Position numbers and translations under genes: made by a program
Notes under the pieces: generated by a model
What the model saw: only the letters and a program-made list of their open reading frames with translations
What the model was told of the DNA's origin: nothing
The model's database searches: none
Source of the DNA: Chrysogorgia sp. JL179-B06
Taxonomy: Eukaryota > Cnidaria > Anthozoa > Scleralcyonacea > Chrysogorgiidae
Assembly (NCBI GenBank): GCA_035772405.1
Contig: JAYKKM010000228.1
Coordinates: 941,001 to 1,005,000 of the forward strand
Direction: 5' to 3'
Length of the DNA: 64,000 bases
In this document: positions 20,834 through 33,000 of the stretch, piece after piece
Layout: each line of letters begins with the position of its first letter
How positions within the stretch are numbered: the first letter of the stretch is position 1

Positions 20834-21278
20834 ACGTTACGGGCAGGCCGCTCGAAACGGACCACGAGGAATTTCACTCCGCTTACCCAACATTCTATGA
20901 GAGCTGGGATGGTAACGACCGTTTACGAAAGGGAAAATTGTGGCGGGGACACCACAATCACTGTGGCCCGTACATGTATTTAGTTTGATGTCCTATGAAA
21001 CAATTAAATTCAGACAATACAACGCTCTCAGAGATATTGTCAACTGCAAATTTATTCAGTTTGGCAAATGAGTGGGCTATTATCTAATTCAAGTAATTTA
21101 GAACTAGAAGAAGAGCAACTACGCTATAAAAGTTTCAAACAGCAAGCGGGCGATGGGTTGTTGCGTATACGTATTTCTAGTATTAATATATATGTATATT
21201 TGTACATTGGATATTTCTAACGGTAATGTATATATTTGTGTGTCTCTTATCATTGATTTGTTTACCAGGAAAAGAGCT

Positions 21279-21285
21279 TATAAAG
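21279..21285 (+). promoter_or_regulatory. TATA box before signal-peptide exon
   Basis: TATAAAG lies 47 bases upstream of the ATG at 21326, so transcription would start near 21310 with a very short leader. No clear initiator motif was seen, so this is a moderate call. Confidence 0.4.
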
Positions 21286-21325
21286 CATAATAGAGTTTAA
21301 CATCTAGCGGTGATAAGAGGCTGTT

Positions 21326-21455
21326 ATGAGACATTGCACGTCAACCTTCGTGTGGTGGGATTCTACCGTATTTCTCATCTTGACTGTCATCTGGACATCA
21401 ACCATTGAAGGAGAAATAGTGGAAACAATCTTTTGTTACGATACAACACTTGAAG
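21326..21455 (+). CDS. Signal-peptide exon of a PAN/EGF gene
   Basis: The ATG opens 43 codons plus one base. The N-terminus MRHCTSTFVWWDS is followed by a hydrophobic core TVFLILTVIW and small residues TSTIEGE, a typical secretory signal. One cysteine (ETIFCYD) follows and is likely the first PAN-domain cysteine. The exon ends GAAG|GTAAAA in phase 1, joining in frame to the PAN exon at 23667 (a glycine codon spans the junction). This makes it the 5' end of a secreted or cell-surface protein. Confidence 0.72.
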
Positions 21456-21752
21456 GTAAAAACATGAAATTCATAACAGTCCAGTCAATCTACTGACCTA
21501 CGGTTTAACATCAAACAAATTGCAACAGAAACGATTTTGGATTTTTCATTAAGATTTTACATTTTCATTAATTTTTCATTTTTCATTAAACCTTGATACA
21601 TTCGGAAATAACATACCAAAATTCCTTGGAAATCAACCTAGTGGAAGGTTTAAAAAATCAAGTTTTTCTTACAATTTACCTACAAAAGCACTATTCTTTA
21701 AAAAAAGTGAAATTTCAAGTTAATGTTTAACAAATTGATTACCATGTTGTCA

Positions 21753-21942
21753 AAAAGTTATATGAAGGACATTTAAGCGGATAATATACAATTTTCCTGG
21801 TCCATTTTGAGTTATTCGCTCAAGAAAAGTGGAAAATGCCACAAAATGCTGGTTTTTAACAGGTTACCGTTTAACCTTACGTAACTCAAAATGGTCCCGG
21901 AAAATTGTACTACCCGCATAAATGTCCGTCATATGGTTTTTT
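21753..21942. repeat. Foldback element in intron
   Basis: ATATGAAGGACATTTAAGCG and CAATTTTCC-GGTCCATTTTGAGTTA on the left are inverted at 21875-21940, leaving a loop that itself pairs weakly. Confidence 0.7.
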
Positions 21943-21953
21943 TTCTGAAGACA

Positions 21954-22078
21954 TACCGTAAACTGCGGAATATAAGCCCTGGGCTTATACAATTTCGTAA
22001 GGGGTTTTGGGTGGGCTTATAAACGGGCCGGCTTATATTCGGGGGGGGGGGGGGGCTTATAAGCGGAATAAAAAAACG
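21954..22078. repeat. GGCTTATA palindromic repeat
   Basis: ACTGCGGAATATAAGCCC and later GGCTTATA...AAGCGGAATA are inverted around a G-run. This type of GGCTTATA-rich MITE is common in invertebrate genomes. Confidence 0.5.
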
Positions 22079-23327
22079 TTTGGGAATGATCGAACTGCTA
22101 GTGAAATAAATTGAGACTAACATACGGCATTATCAATATACGTTTTTTATTTACTGGTCTTTAATTAATCAAGCACCTAACTTTCACAATAAATCAACAA
22201 AAACACATACCAGTTTTCTAAACAAAACAAAGGTAACAACCCTCAACAAAACGGACGTCCTACTTGGAATTCATCTTGACAAATATTATTAAACAGTTTT
22301 AACGTCAGTCTGATATACTGAGTAAACTGTTACACCTCCAAAGCCCAAAATTCCGTAAGATTACATTAATAGTAAGAGTATTCCGGTGGAGTACAGACGC
22401 CACCAGAGCCGTACATAGCGGGGGGGGGGACAATTTTATAAGGTTGATAATCAATTTATCATAGGTATTCAGACAATTATTTAGTACGAGTGCTGAAATA
22501 CGACGTAAACATAAATAATTCGTCTTGAAATTTTCAAATTGAAATGCAAATTTATTATGCTTAATATGCTATGACCATGCAGCCATTTTGTTAAGAGCGC
22601 GCGGTAGAACGTTGCGTACGTGTGGCAGCACGCGCAACATCACGCTTACAAGACATGATACTAAATAAGTAATAGGAGTATAGAACATACCAGACACATG
22701 GCGTTCTGTTTTGTTGATGTAGAGCAACAAAATAAACAATCACCTCACATGCATTTGGTGCGACTGTTAGCGCATGGAAATACAAGAAACCTAATTTCGT
22801 TAACAATGCACTTGTTTACCTTAAAAAAACTCTAAATATTACCAGACCTTACAGATACATTTTTGCAGAATGTTCCTCGCAGAAATCGCCGGAAATGCAC
22901 TCCTGGAGCTTTCAAAATTCAATTTTTTTGAACAAATTGTTCACGACAAACCTGGGAACACAAACTTAACAGGATTTGTCTTACTGACTTCCTGGAAAAA
23001 TAATCCTGCGTACCCCCTGTACTCCACCTCCTTTTGTGACGTTTTGAAATTGCAAGATTATATGATACTGTCTTATTTTGCACAAAAACAACAAGCACTA
23101 TGCACGTTGAACTTTTTAATTTGAAATGAGTTAAACTTTTTAATACAATTCATACCTAACATAGCTTTTATTATTTTATTCTGATTATTAAATACCAGTC
23201 AATTTATTTTCACTATCACCAGATCATGTTATTTAGCAGAGGGTTAAACATTTATTGTGTGTATATAATTATATGACCCCACTCCCTCCGACATCGCTAA
23301 TGAACGGTCCCTTACAATAAAGTGAAG
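22079..23327. other. Intron sequence with degraded repeat pieces
   Basis: GCCGTACATAGCGGGGGG at 22408 and GCCGGAAATGCACTCC-GGAGC near 22890 resemble parts of hAT-like repeats also seen around 55280. No exon was recognised; the open frame at 22870-23124 is explained by that repeat. Confidence 0.4.
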
Positions 23328-23499
23328 GCTAAAAGGGATGACTCAAAAGGACATTTATATTTTCTAGAACTTTTTATCCTAACCCTAGCCCTAACCTTGA
23401 TCCTAACCTTAAACTTAACCGTAACTAACTAACCCTAACCTAACTAAACATAAAGACAAGACAAAAACAGAAAGGTCCTTTTGAGTCATCCCTTTTAGC
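23328..23499. mobile_element. MITE with GATGACTCAAAAGGAC ends, copy 2
   Basis: GCTAAAAGGGATGACTCAAA and its inverse at the right end enclose CCTAACCCTAGCCC and similar motifs. Same family as 16023-16157. Confidence 0.82.
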
Positions 23500-23666
23500 T
23501 ATCGCCTACAATAAACATTATTTCCAAATTCCAACATCCCTATAATACAAATCACATACACCTTATAAAGCAAGTATAAATGTGTTTTGGGGATGGGTGT
23601 TCCACACTCCAGTTTTGTAAGGATAACACGTAAAATGAGAGTCCTCCATTGCTTTGTTGCTTTTAG

Positions 23667-23929
23667 GATTCCGTCTGAATAGTGAAATTCTGGAAATATT
23701 TAAGTCCGTTGAGAAATTGATTTGCATCGTAAAATGTATCGAAGATCCATGTTGTAGATCTGTTAATTTCAAACAAAATTCCTTGGAGGAAGCACATGAA
23801 TGGCATTACGATTCCATGGAGAAAGAATATGGGGATTGCGAGCTGCTGCACGACGTGAACAGCAGTTCTCCAGACAAACTGGAAAAAAATAAAACGTATC
23901 AACATATTCCCCTGGTCAGTCCTCCGAAG
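23667..23929 (+). CDS. PAN/Apple domain exon
   Basis: A TTTTAG acceptor opens in phase 1, matching the signal-peptide exon. The 88 residues contain FKSVEKLICIVKCIEDPCCR then SVNF and, later, GDCELLHDV: the cysteine pattern and the CRSVNF...CELL core of PAN/Apple domains, which bind proteins or glycans outside the cell. The donor AAG|GTAAAC is phase 0. The EGF exons found further on start in phase 1, so at least one connecting exon is missing or unrecognised. The next 24 kb hold the satellite and LINE cluster. Confidence 0.78.
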
Positions 23930-24085
23930 GTAAACATAAAATATCATTATAAAATAACGTATTGAATAGGTTTGTTCTCATTGGCTAAATCCAATACGGA
24001 ATTTAATGTGTATTCCGCTCCTGGATTTGACCAGTTCTCTTAGCCTTATTTGGAAAAATAACGCCATTGACATATAACAAAGAGA

Positions 24086-27000
24086 TTGGACCTTCTTTTC
24101 TTATTGGACCTCCTTTTCTTATTGGACCTCCTTTTCTTATTGGACCTCCTTTCTTATTGGACTTCCTTTTCTTATTGGACCTCCTTTTCTTATTGGACCT
24201 CCTTTTCTTATTGGACCTCCTTTCTTATTGGACCTCCTTTTCTTATTGGACCTCCTTTTCTTATTGGACCTCCTTTTCTTATTGGACCTCCTTTTCTTAT
24301 TGAACCTCCTTTTCTTATTGGACCTCCTTTTCTTATTGGACCTCCTTTTCTTATTGGACCTCCTTTTCTTATTGGACCTCCTTTTCTTATTGGACCTCCT
24401 TTTCTTATTGGACCTCTTTTCTTATTGGACCTCCTTTTCTTATTGGAACTCCTTTTCTTATTAGACATCCTTTTCTTATTGGACCTCCTTTTCTTATTGG
24501 ACCTCCTTTTCTTATTGGACCTCCTTTTCTTATTAGACCTCCTTTTCTTATTGGACCTCCTTTTCTTATTGGACCTCCTTTTCTTATTGGACTTCCTTTT
24601 CTTATTGGACCTCCTTTTCTTATTGGACCTCCTTTTCTTATTGGATCTCCTTTTCTTATTAGACCTCCTTTTCTTATTGGATCTCCTTTTCTTATTAGAC
24701 CTCCTTTTCTTATTGGACCTCCTTTTCTTATTGGACCTCCTTTTCTTATTAGATCTCCTTTTCTTATTAGACCTCCTTTTCTTATTGGACTTCCTTTTCT
24801 TATTGGACCTCCTTTTCTTATTGCACCTCCTTTTCTTATTGGACCTCCTTTTCTTATTAGACCTCCTTTTCTTATTGGACCTCCTTTTCTTATTAGACCT
24901 CCTTTTCTTATTCGATCTCCTTTTCTTATTGGACCTCCTTTTATTATTGAACCTCCTTTTCTTATTGGACCTCCTTTTCTTATTAGACCTCCTTTTCTTA
25001 TTCGACCTCCTTTTCTTATTGGACCTCCTTTTATAATTGAACCTCCTTTTCTTATTGGACCTCCTTTTCTTATTAGACCTCCTTTTCTTATTGGACCTCC
25101 TTTTATTATTGAACCTCCTTTTCTTATTGGACCTCCTTTTCTTATTGGACCTCCTTTTCTTATTAGACCTCCTGTTCTTATTGGATCTCCTTTTCTTATT
25201 GGACCTCCTTTTCTTATTAGACCTCCTTTTCTTATTAGACCTGCTTTTCTTATTGGACCTGCTTTTCTTATTGGACCTGCTTTTCTTATTGGACCTCCTT
25301 TTCTTATTGGACCTCCTTTTCTTATTGGACCTCCTTTTCTTATTGGACCTCCTTTTCTTATTAGACCTCCTTTTCTTATTAGACCCGCTTTTCTTATTGG
25401 ACCTGCTTTTCTTATTAGACCTCCTTTTCTTATTGGACTTCCTTTTCTTATTGGACCCCCTTTTCTTATTGGACATCCTTTTCTTATTGGACCTCCTTTT
25501 CTTATTGAACCTCCTTTTCTTATTGGACCTTCTTTTCTTGTTGGACCTCCTTTTCTTATTGGACCTTCTTTTCTTGTTGGACCTCCTTTTCTTATTGGAC
25601 CTCCTTTTCTTATTGGACCTCCTTTTCTTATTAGACCTCCTTTTCTTATTGAACCTCCTTTTCTTATTGGACCTCCTTTTCTTATTGGACCTCCTTTTCT
25701 TATTGGACCTCCTTTTCTTATTGAACTTCCTTTTCTTATTGTACCTCCTTTTCTTATTGGACCTCCTTTTCTTATTGGACTTTCTTTTCTTATTGAACTT
25801 CCTTTTCTTATTGAACTTCCTTTTCTTATTGGACCTCCTTTTCTTATTGGACCTGCTTTTCTTATTGGACCTCCTTTTCTTATTGGACCTCCTTTTCTTA
25901 TTGGACCTCCTTTTCTTATTGGACCTCCTTTTCTTATTGGACCTCCTTTTCTTATTGAACTTCCTTTTCTTATTGGACCTCCTTTTCTTATTGGACCTCC
26001 TTTTCTTATTGGACCTCCTTTTCTTATTGGACCTCCTTTTCTTATTGGACCTCCTTTTCTTATTGTACCTCCTTTTCTTATTGGACCTCCTTTTCTTATT
26101 GGACCTCCTTTTCTTATTGAACCTCCTTTTCTTATTGAACCTCCTTTTCTTATTGGATCTCCTTTTCTTATTAGACCTCCTTTTCTTATTGGACTTCCTT
26201 TTGTTATTGGACCTCCTTTTCTTATTGAACCTCCTTTTCTCATTGGACCTCCTTTTCTTATTGGACCCCTTTGCTTATTGGACCTCCTTTTCTAATTAGA
26301 TCTCCTTTGCTTATTGGACCTCCTTTTCTTATTGGACCTCCTTTCTTATTGGACCTCCTTTTCTTATTAGACCTTCTTTCTTATTGAACCTCCTTTTCTT
26401 ATTGGACCTCCTTTCTTATTGAACCTCCTTTCTTATTGAACCTCCTTTTCTTATTGGACCTCCTTTTCTTATTGGACCTCCTTTTCTTATTGGACCTCCT
26501 TTTCTTATTGGACCTCCTTTTCTTATTGGACCTCCTTTTCTTATTGGACCTCCTTTCTTATTGGACCTCCTTTTCTTATTAGACCTTCTTTCTTATTGAA
26601 CCTCCTTTTCTTATTGGACCTCCTTTCTTATTGAACCTCCTTTTCTTATTGGACCTCCTTTTGTTATTGGACCTCCTTTTCTTATTGGACCTCCTTTTCT
26701 TATTAGACGTCCTTTTCTTATTAGACTTCCTTTTCTTATTGGACCTCCTTTTCTTATTGGACCTCCTTTCTTATTGGACCTCCTTTTCTTATTAGACCTC
26801 CTTTTCTTATTGGACCTCCATTCTTATTGAACCTCCTTTTGTTATTCGACCTCCTTTCTTATTGAACCTCCTTTTCTTATTGGACCTCCTTTTGTTATTG
26901 GACCTCCTTTCTTATTGGACTTCCTTTTCTTATTAGAACTCCTTTTCTTATTGGACTTCCTTTTCTTATTGGACCTCCTTTTCTTATTGAACCTCCTTTT

Positions 27001-30000
27001 CTTATTGAACCTCCTTTTCTCATTGGACCTCCTTTTCGTATTGGACCCCTTTTCTTATTGGCCCTTTTCTAATTAGATCTCCTTTGCTTATTGGACCTCC
27101 TTTCTTATTGGACCTCCTTTTCTTATTAGACTTCCTTTTCTTATTGGACTTCCTTTTCTTATTGAACCTCCTTTTCTTATTGGACCTCCTTTTCTTATTA
27201 GACCTCCTTTTTTTATTAGACATCCTTTTCTTATTTGACCTCCTTTTCTTATTGGACCTCCTTTTCTTATTCAACCTCCTTTTCTTATTGGACTTCCTTT
27301 TCTTATTGGACCTCCTTTTCTTATTGGACCTCCTTTTCTTATTCGACCTCCTTTTCTTATTGGACCTCCTTTTCTTATTGGACCTCCTTTTCTTATTGGA
27401 CCTCCTTTTCTTATTGGACCTCCTTTTCTTATTAGACCTCCTTTTCTTATTGGACTTCCTTTTCTTATTGGACCTCCTTTTCTTATTGGACCTCCTTTTC
27501 TTATTGAACCTCCTTTTCTTATTGGACCTACTTTTCTTATTAGACCTCCTTTTCTTATTGGACTTCCTTTTCTTATTGGACCTCCTTTTCTTATTGAACC
27601 TCCTTTTCTCATTGGACCTCCTTTTCTTATTGGACCCCTTTGCTTATTGGAACTCCTTTTCTTATTGGACCACCTTTCTTATTGGACCTCCTTTTCTTAT
27701 TAGACCTTCTTTCTCATTGAACCTCCTTTTCTTATTGGACCTCCTTTCTTATTGTACCTCCTTTCTTATTGGACCTCCTTTTCTTATTGAACCTCCTTTT
27801 CTTTTTGAACCTCCTTTTCTCATTGGACCTCCTTTTCTTATTGGACCCCTTTTCTTATTGGCCCTTTTCTAATTAGATCTCCTTTGCTTATTGGACCTCC
27901 TTTCTTATTGGACCTCCTTTTCTTATTAGACCTCCTTTTCTTATTGGACTTCCTTTTCTTATTGAACCTCCTTTTCTTATTATTGGACCTCCTTTTCTTA
28001 TTGGACTTACTTTTCTTATTGGACCTCCTTTTCTTATTGGACCTCCTTTTCTTATTGGACCTCCTTTTCTTATTCAACCTCCTTTTCTTTTTGGACTTCC
28101 TTTTCGTATTGGACCTCCTTTTCTTATTGGACCTCCTTTTCTTATTGGACCTTGTTTTCTTATTGGACATCCTTTTCTTATTGGACCTCCTTTTCTTATT
28201 GGACCTCCTTTTCTTATTGGACCTCCTTTTCTTATTAGACCTCCTTTTCGTATTGGACTTCCTTTTCTTATTGGACCTCCTTTTCTTATTGGACCTCCTT
28301 TTCTTATTCAACCTCCTTTTCTTTTTGGACTTCCTTTTCGTATTGGACCTCCTTTTCTTATTGGACCTCCTTTTCTTATTGGACCTTGTTTTCTTATTGG
28401 ACATCCTTTTCTTATTGGACCTCCTTTTCTTATTGGACCTCCTTTTCTTATTGGACCTCCTTTTCTTATTAGACCTCCTTTTCGTATTGGACTTCCTTTT
28501 CTTATTGGACCTCCTTTTCTTATTGGACCTCCTTTTCTTATTGTAGTTCCTTTTCTTATTGGACCTCCTTTTCTTATTGGACCTCCTTTTCTTATTGGAC
28601 CTCCTTTTCTTATTGGACCTCCTTTTCTTATTGGACCTCCTTTTCTTATTGGACCTCCTTTTCTTATTGGACCTCCTTTTCTTATTAGACCTCCTTTTCT
28701 TATTAGACCTGCTTTTCTTATTGGACCTGCTTTTCTTATTGGACCTTCTTTTCTTATTGGACCTCCTTTTCTTATTGGACCTCCTTTTCTTATTAGACCT
28801 CCTTTTCTTATTAGACCTGCTTTTCTTATTGGACCTGCTTTTCTTATTAGACCTCCTTTTCTTATTGGACTTCCTTTTCTTATTGGACTTCCTTTTCTTA
28901 TTGGACCTCCTTTTCTTATTGAACTTCCTTTTCTTATTGGACCTCCTTTTCTTATTAGACCTGCTTTTCTTATTGGACCTCCTTTTCTTATTAGACCTGC
29001 TTTTCTTATTGGACCTCCTTTTCTTATTGAACTTCCTTTTCTTATTGGACCTCCTTTTCTTATTGCACCTCCTTTTCTTATTGGACTTCCTTTTCTTATT
29101 GGACCTCCTTTTCTTATTGGACATCCTTTTCTTATTGGACCTCCTTTTCTTATTGAACCTCCTTTTCTTATTGGACCTTCTTTTCTTGTTGGACCTCCTT
29201 TTCTTATTGGACCACCTTTCTTATTGGACCTCCTTTTCTTATTAGACCTTCTTTCTCATTGAACCTCCTTTTCTTATTGGACCTCCTTTCTTATTGTACC
29301 TCCTTTCTTATTGGACCTCCTTTTCTTATTGAACCTCCTTTTCTTTTTGAACCTCCTTTTCTCATTGGACCTCCTTTTCTTATTGGACCCCTTTTCTTAT
29401 TGGCCCTTTTCTAATTAGATCTCCTTTGCTTATTGGACCTCCTTTCTTATTGGACCTCCTTTTCTTATTAGACCTCCTTTTCTTATTGGACTTCCTTTTC
29501 TTATTGAACCTCCTTTTCTTATTATTGGACCTCCTTTTCTTATTGGACTTACTTTTCTTATTGGACCTCCTTTTCTTATTGGACCTCCTTTTCTTATTGG
29601 ACCTCCTTTTCTTATTCAACCTCCTTTTCTTATTGGACTTCCTTTTCGTATTGGACCTCCTTTTCTTATTGAACCTCCTTTTCTTATTGGACCTTGTTTT
29701 TCTTATTGGACCTGCTTTTCTTATTGGACCTCCTTTTCTTATTACCTCCTTTTCTTATTGGACCTCCTTTTCTTATTGGACCTCCTTTTCTTATTGGACC
29801 TCCTTTTCTTATTGAACTTCCTTTTCTTATTGGACCTCCTTTTCTTATTGGACCTCCTTTTCTTATTGGACCTCCTTTTCTTATTGGACCTCCTTTTCTT
29901 ATTGGACCTCCTTTTCTTATTGTACCTCCTTTTCTTATTGGACCTCCTTTTCTTATTGGACCTCCTTTTCTTATTGGACCTCCTTTTCTTATTGAACCTC

Positions 30001-33000
30001 CTTTTCTTATTGGATCTCCTTTTCTTATTAGACCTCCTTTTCTTATTGGACTTCCTTTTGTTATTGGACCTCCTTTTCTTATTGAACCTCCTTTTCTCAT
30101 TGGACCTCCTTTTCTTATTGGACCCCTTTTGCTTATTGGACCTCCTTTTCTAATTAGACCTCCTTTTCTTATTGGACCTCCTTTTCTTATTGGACCTCCT
30201 TTTCTTATTGGACCTCCTTTTCTTATTAGACCTCCTTTTCTTATTGAACCTCCTTTTCTTATTGGACCTCCTTTCTTATTGAACCTCCTTTTCTTATTGG
30301 ACCTCCTTTTGTTATTGGACCTCCTTTTCTTATTGGACCTCCTTTTCTTATTGAACCTCCTTTTCTTATTGGATCTCCTTTTCTTATTAGACCTCCTTTT
30401 CTTATTGGACTTCCTTTTGTTATTGGACCTCCTTTTCTTATTGAACCTCCTTTTCTCATTGGACCTCCTTTTCTTATTGGACCCCTTTGCTTATTGGACC
30501 TCCTTTTCTAATTAGATCTCCTTTGCTTATTGGACCTCCTTTTCTTATTGGACCTCCTTTCTTATTGGACCTCCTTTTCTTATTAGACCTTCTTTCTTAT
30601 TGAACCTCCTTTTCTTATTGGACCTCGTTTCTTATTGAACCTCCTTTCTTATTGAACCTCCTTTTCTTATTGAACCTCCTTTTCTTATTGGACCTCCTTT
30701 TCTTATTGGACCTCCTTTTCTTATTGGACCTCCTTTTCTTATTGGACCTCCTTTTCTTATTAGACCTTCTTTCTTATTGAACCTCCTTTTCTTATTGGAC
30801 CTCCTTTCTTATTGAACCTCCTTTTCTTATTGGACCTCCTTTTGTTATTGGACCTCCTTTTGTTATTGGACCTCCTTTTCTTATTAGACGTCCTTTTCTT
30901 ATTAGACTTCCTTTTCTTATTGGACCTCCTTTTCTTATTGGACCTCCTTTCTTATTGGACCTCCTTTTCTTATTAGACCTCCTTTTCTTATTGGACCTCC
31001 TTTCTTATTGAACCTCCTTTTGTTATTCGACCTCCTTTCTTATTGAACCTCCTTTTCTTATTGGACCTCCTTTTGTTATTGGACCTCCTTTCTTATTGGA
31101 CTTCCTTTTCTTATTAGAACTCCTTTTCTTATTGGACTTCCTTTTCTTATTGGACCTCCTTTTCTTATTGAACCTCCTTTTCTTATTGAACCTCCTTTTC
31201 TCATTGGACCTCCTTTTCTTATTGGACCCCTTTTCTTATTGGCCCTTTTCTAATTAGATCTCCTTTGCTTATTGGACCTCCTTTCTTATTGGACCTCCTT
31301 TTCTTATTAGACCTCCTTTTCTTATTGGACTTCCTTTTCTTATTGAACCTCCTTTTCTTATTGGACCTCCTTTTCTTATTAGACCTCCTTTTTTTATTAG
31401 ACATCCTTTTCTTATTTGACCTCCTTTTCTTATTGGACCTCCTTTTCTTATTCAACCTCCTTTTCTTATTGGACTTCCTTTTCTTATTGGACCTCCTTTT
31501 CTTATTGGACCTCCTTTTCTTATTCGACCTCCTTTTCTTATTGGACTTCCTTTTCTTATTGGACCTCCTTTTCTTATTGGACCTCCTTTTCTTATTGGAC
31601 CTCCTTTTCTTATTAGACCTCCTTTTCTTATTGGACTTCCTTTTCTTATTGGACCTCCTTTTCTTATTGGACCTCCTTTTCTTATTGAACCTCCTTTTCT
31701 TATTGGACCTCCTTTTCTTATTAGACCTCCTTTTCTTATTGGACTTCCTTTTCTTATTGGACCTCCTTTTCTTATTGAACCTCCTTTTCTCATTGGACCT
31801 CCTTTTCTTATTGGACCCCTTTGCTTATTGGACCTCCTTTTCTAATTAGATCTCCTTTGCTTATTGGAACTCCTTTTCTTATTGGACCACCTTTCTTATT
31901 GGACCTCCTTTTCTTATTAGACCTTCTTTCTCATTGAACCTCCTTTTCTTATTGGACCTCCTTTCTTATTGTACCTCCTTTCTTATTGGACCTCCTTTTC
32001 TTATTGAACCTCCTTTTCTTTTTGAACCTCCTTTTCTCATTGGACCTCCTTTTCTTATTGGACCTCCTTTTCTTATTGGACTTCCTTTTCTTATTGGACC
32101 TCCTTTTCTTATTGGACCTCCTTTTCTTATTGGACCTCCTTTTCTTATTAGACCTCCTTTTCTTATTAGACCTGCTTTTCTTATTGGACCTGCTTTTCTT
32201 ATTGGACCTTCTTTTCTTATTGGACCTCCTTTTCTTATTGGACCTCCTTTTCTTATTAGACCTCCTTTTCTTATTAGACCTGCTTTTCTTATTGGACCTG
32301 CTTTTCTTATTGGACCTGCTTTTCTTATTAGACCTCCTTTTCTTATTGGACTTCCTTTTCTTATTGGACTTCCTTTTCTTATTGGACCTCCTTTTCTTAT
32401 TGAACTTCCTTTTCTTATTGGACCTCCTTTTCTTATTAGACCTGCTTTTCTTATTGGACCTGCTTTTCTTATTGGACCTCCTTTTCTTATTGAACTTCCT
32501 TTTCTTATTGGACCTCCTTTTCTTATTGGACCTCCTTTTCTTATTGGACTTCCTTTTCTTATTGGACCTCCTTTTCTTATTGGACATCCTTTTCTTATTG
32601 GACCTCCTTTTCTTATTGAATCTCCTTTTCTTATTGGACCTTCTTTTCTTGTTGGACCTCCTTTTCTTATTGGACCACCTTTCTTATTGGACCTCCTTTT
32701 CTTATTAGACCTTCTTTCTCATTGAACCTCCTTTTCTTATTGGACCTCCTTTCTTATTGTACCTCCTTTCTTATTGGACCTCCTTTTCTTATTGAACCTC
32801 CTTTTCTTTTTGAACCTCCTTTTCTCATTGGACCTCCTTTTCTTATTGGACCCCTTTTCTTTTTGGCCCTTTTCTAATTAGATCTCCTTTGCTTATTGGA
32901 CCTCCTTTCTTATTGGACCTCCTTTTCTTATTAGACCTCCTTTTCTTATTGGACTTCCTTTTCTTATTGAACCTCCTTTTCTTATTATTGGACCTCCTTT

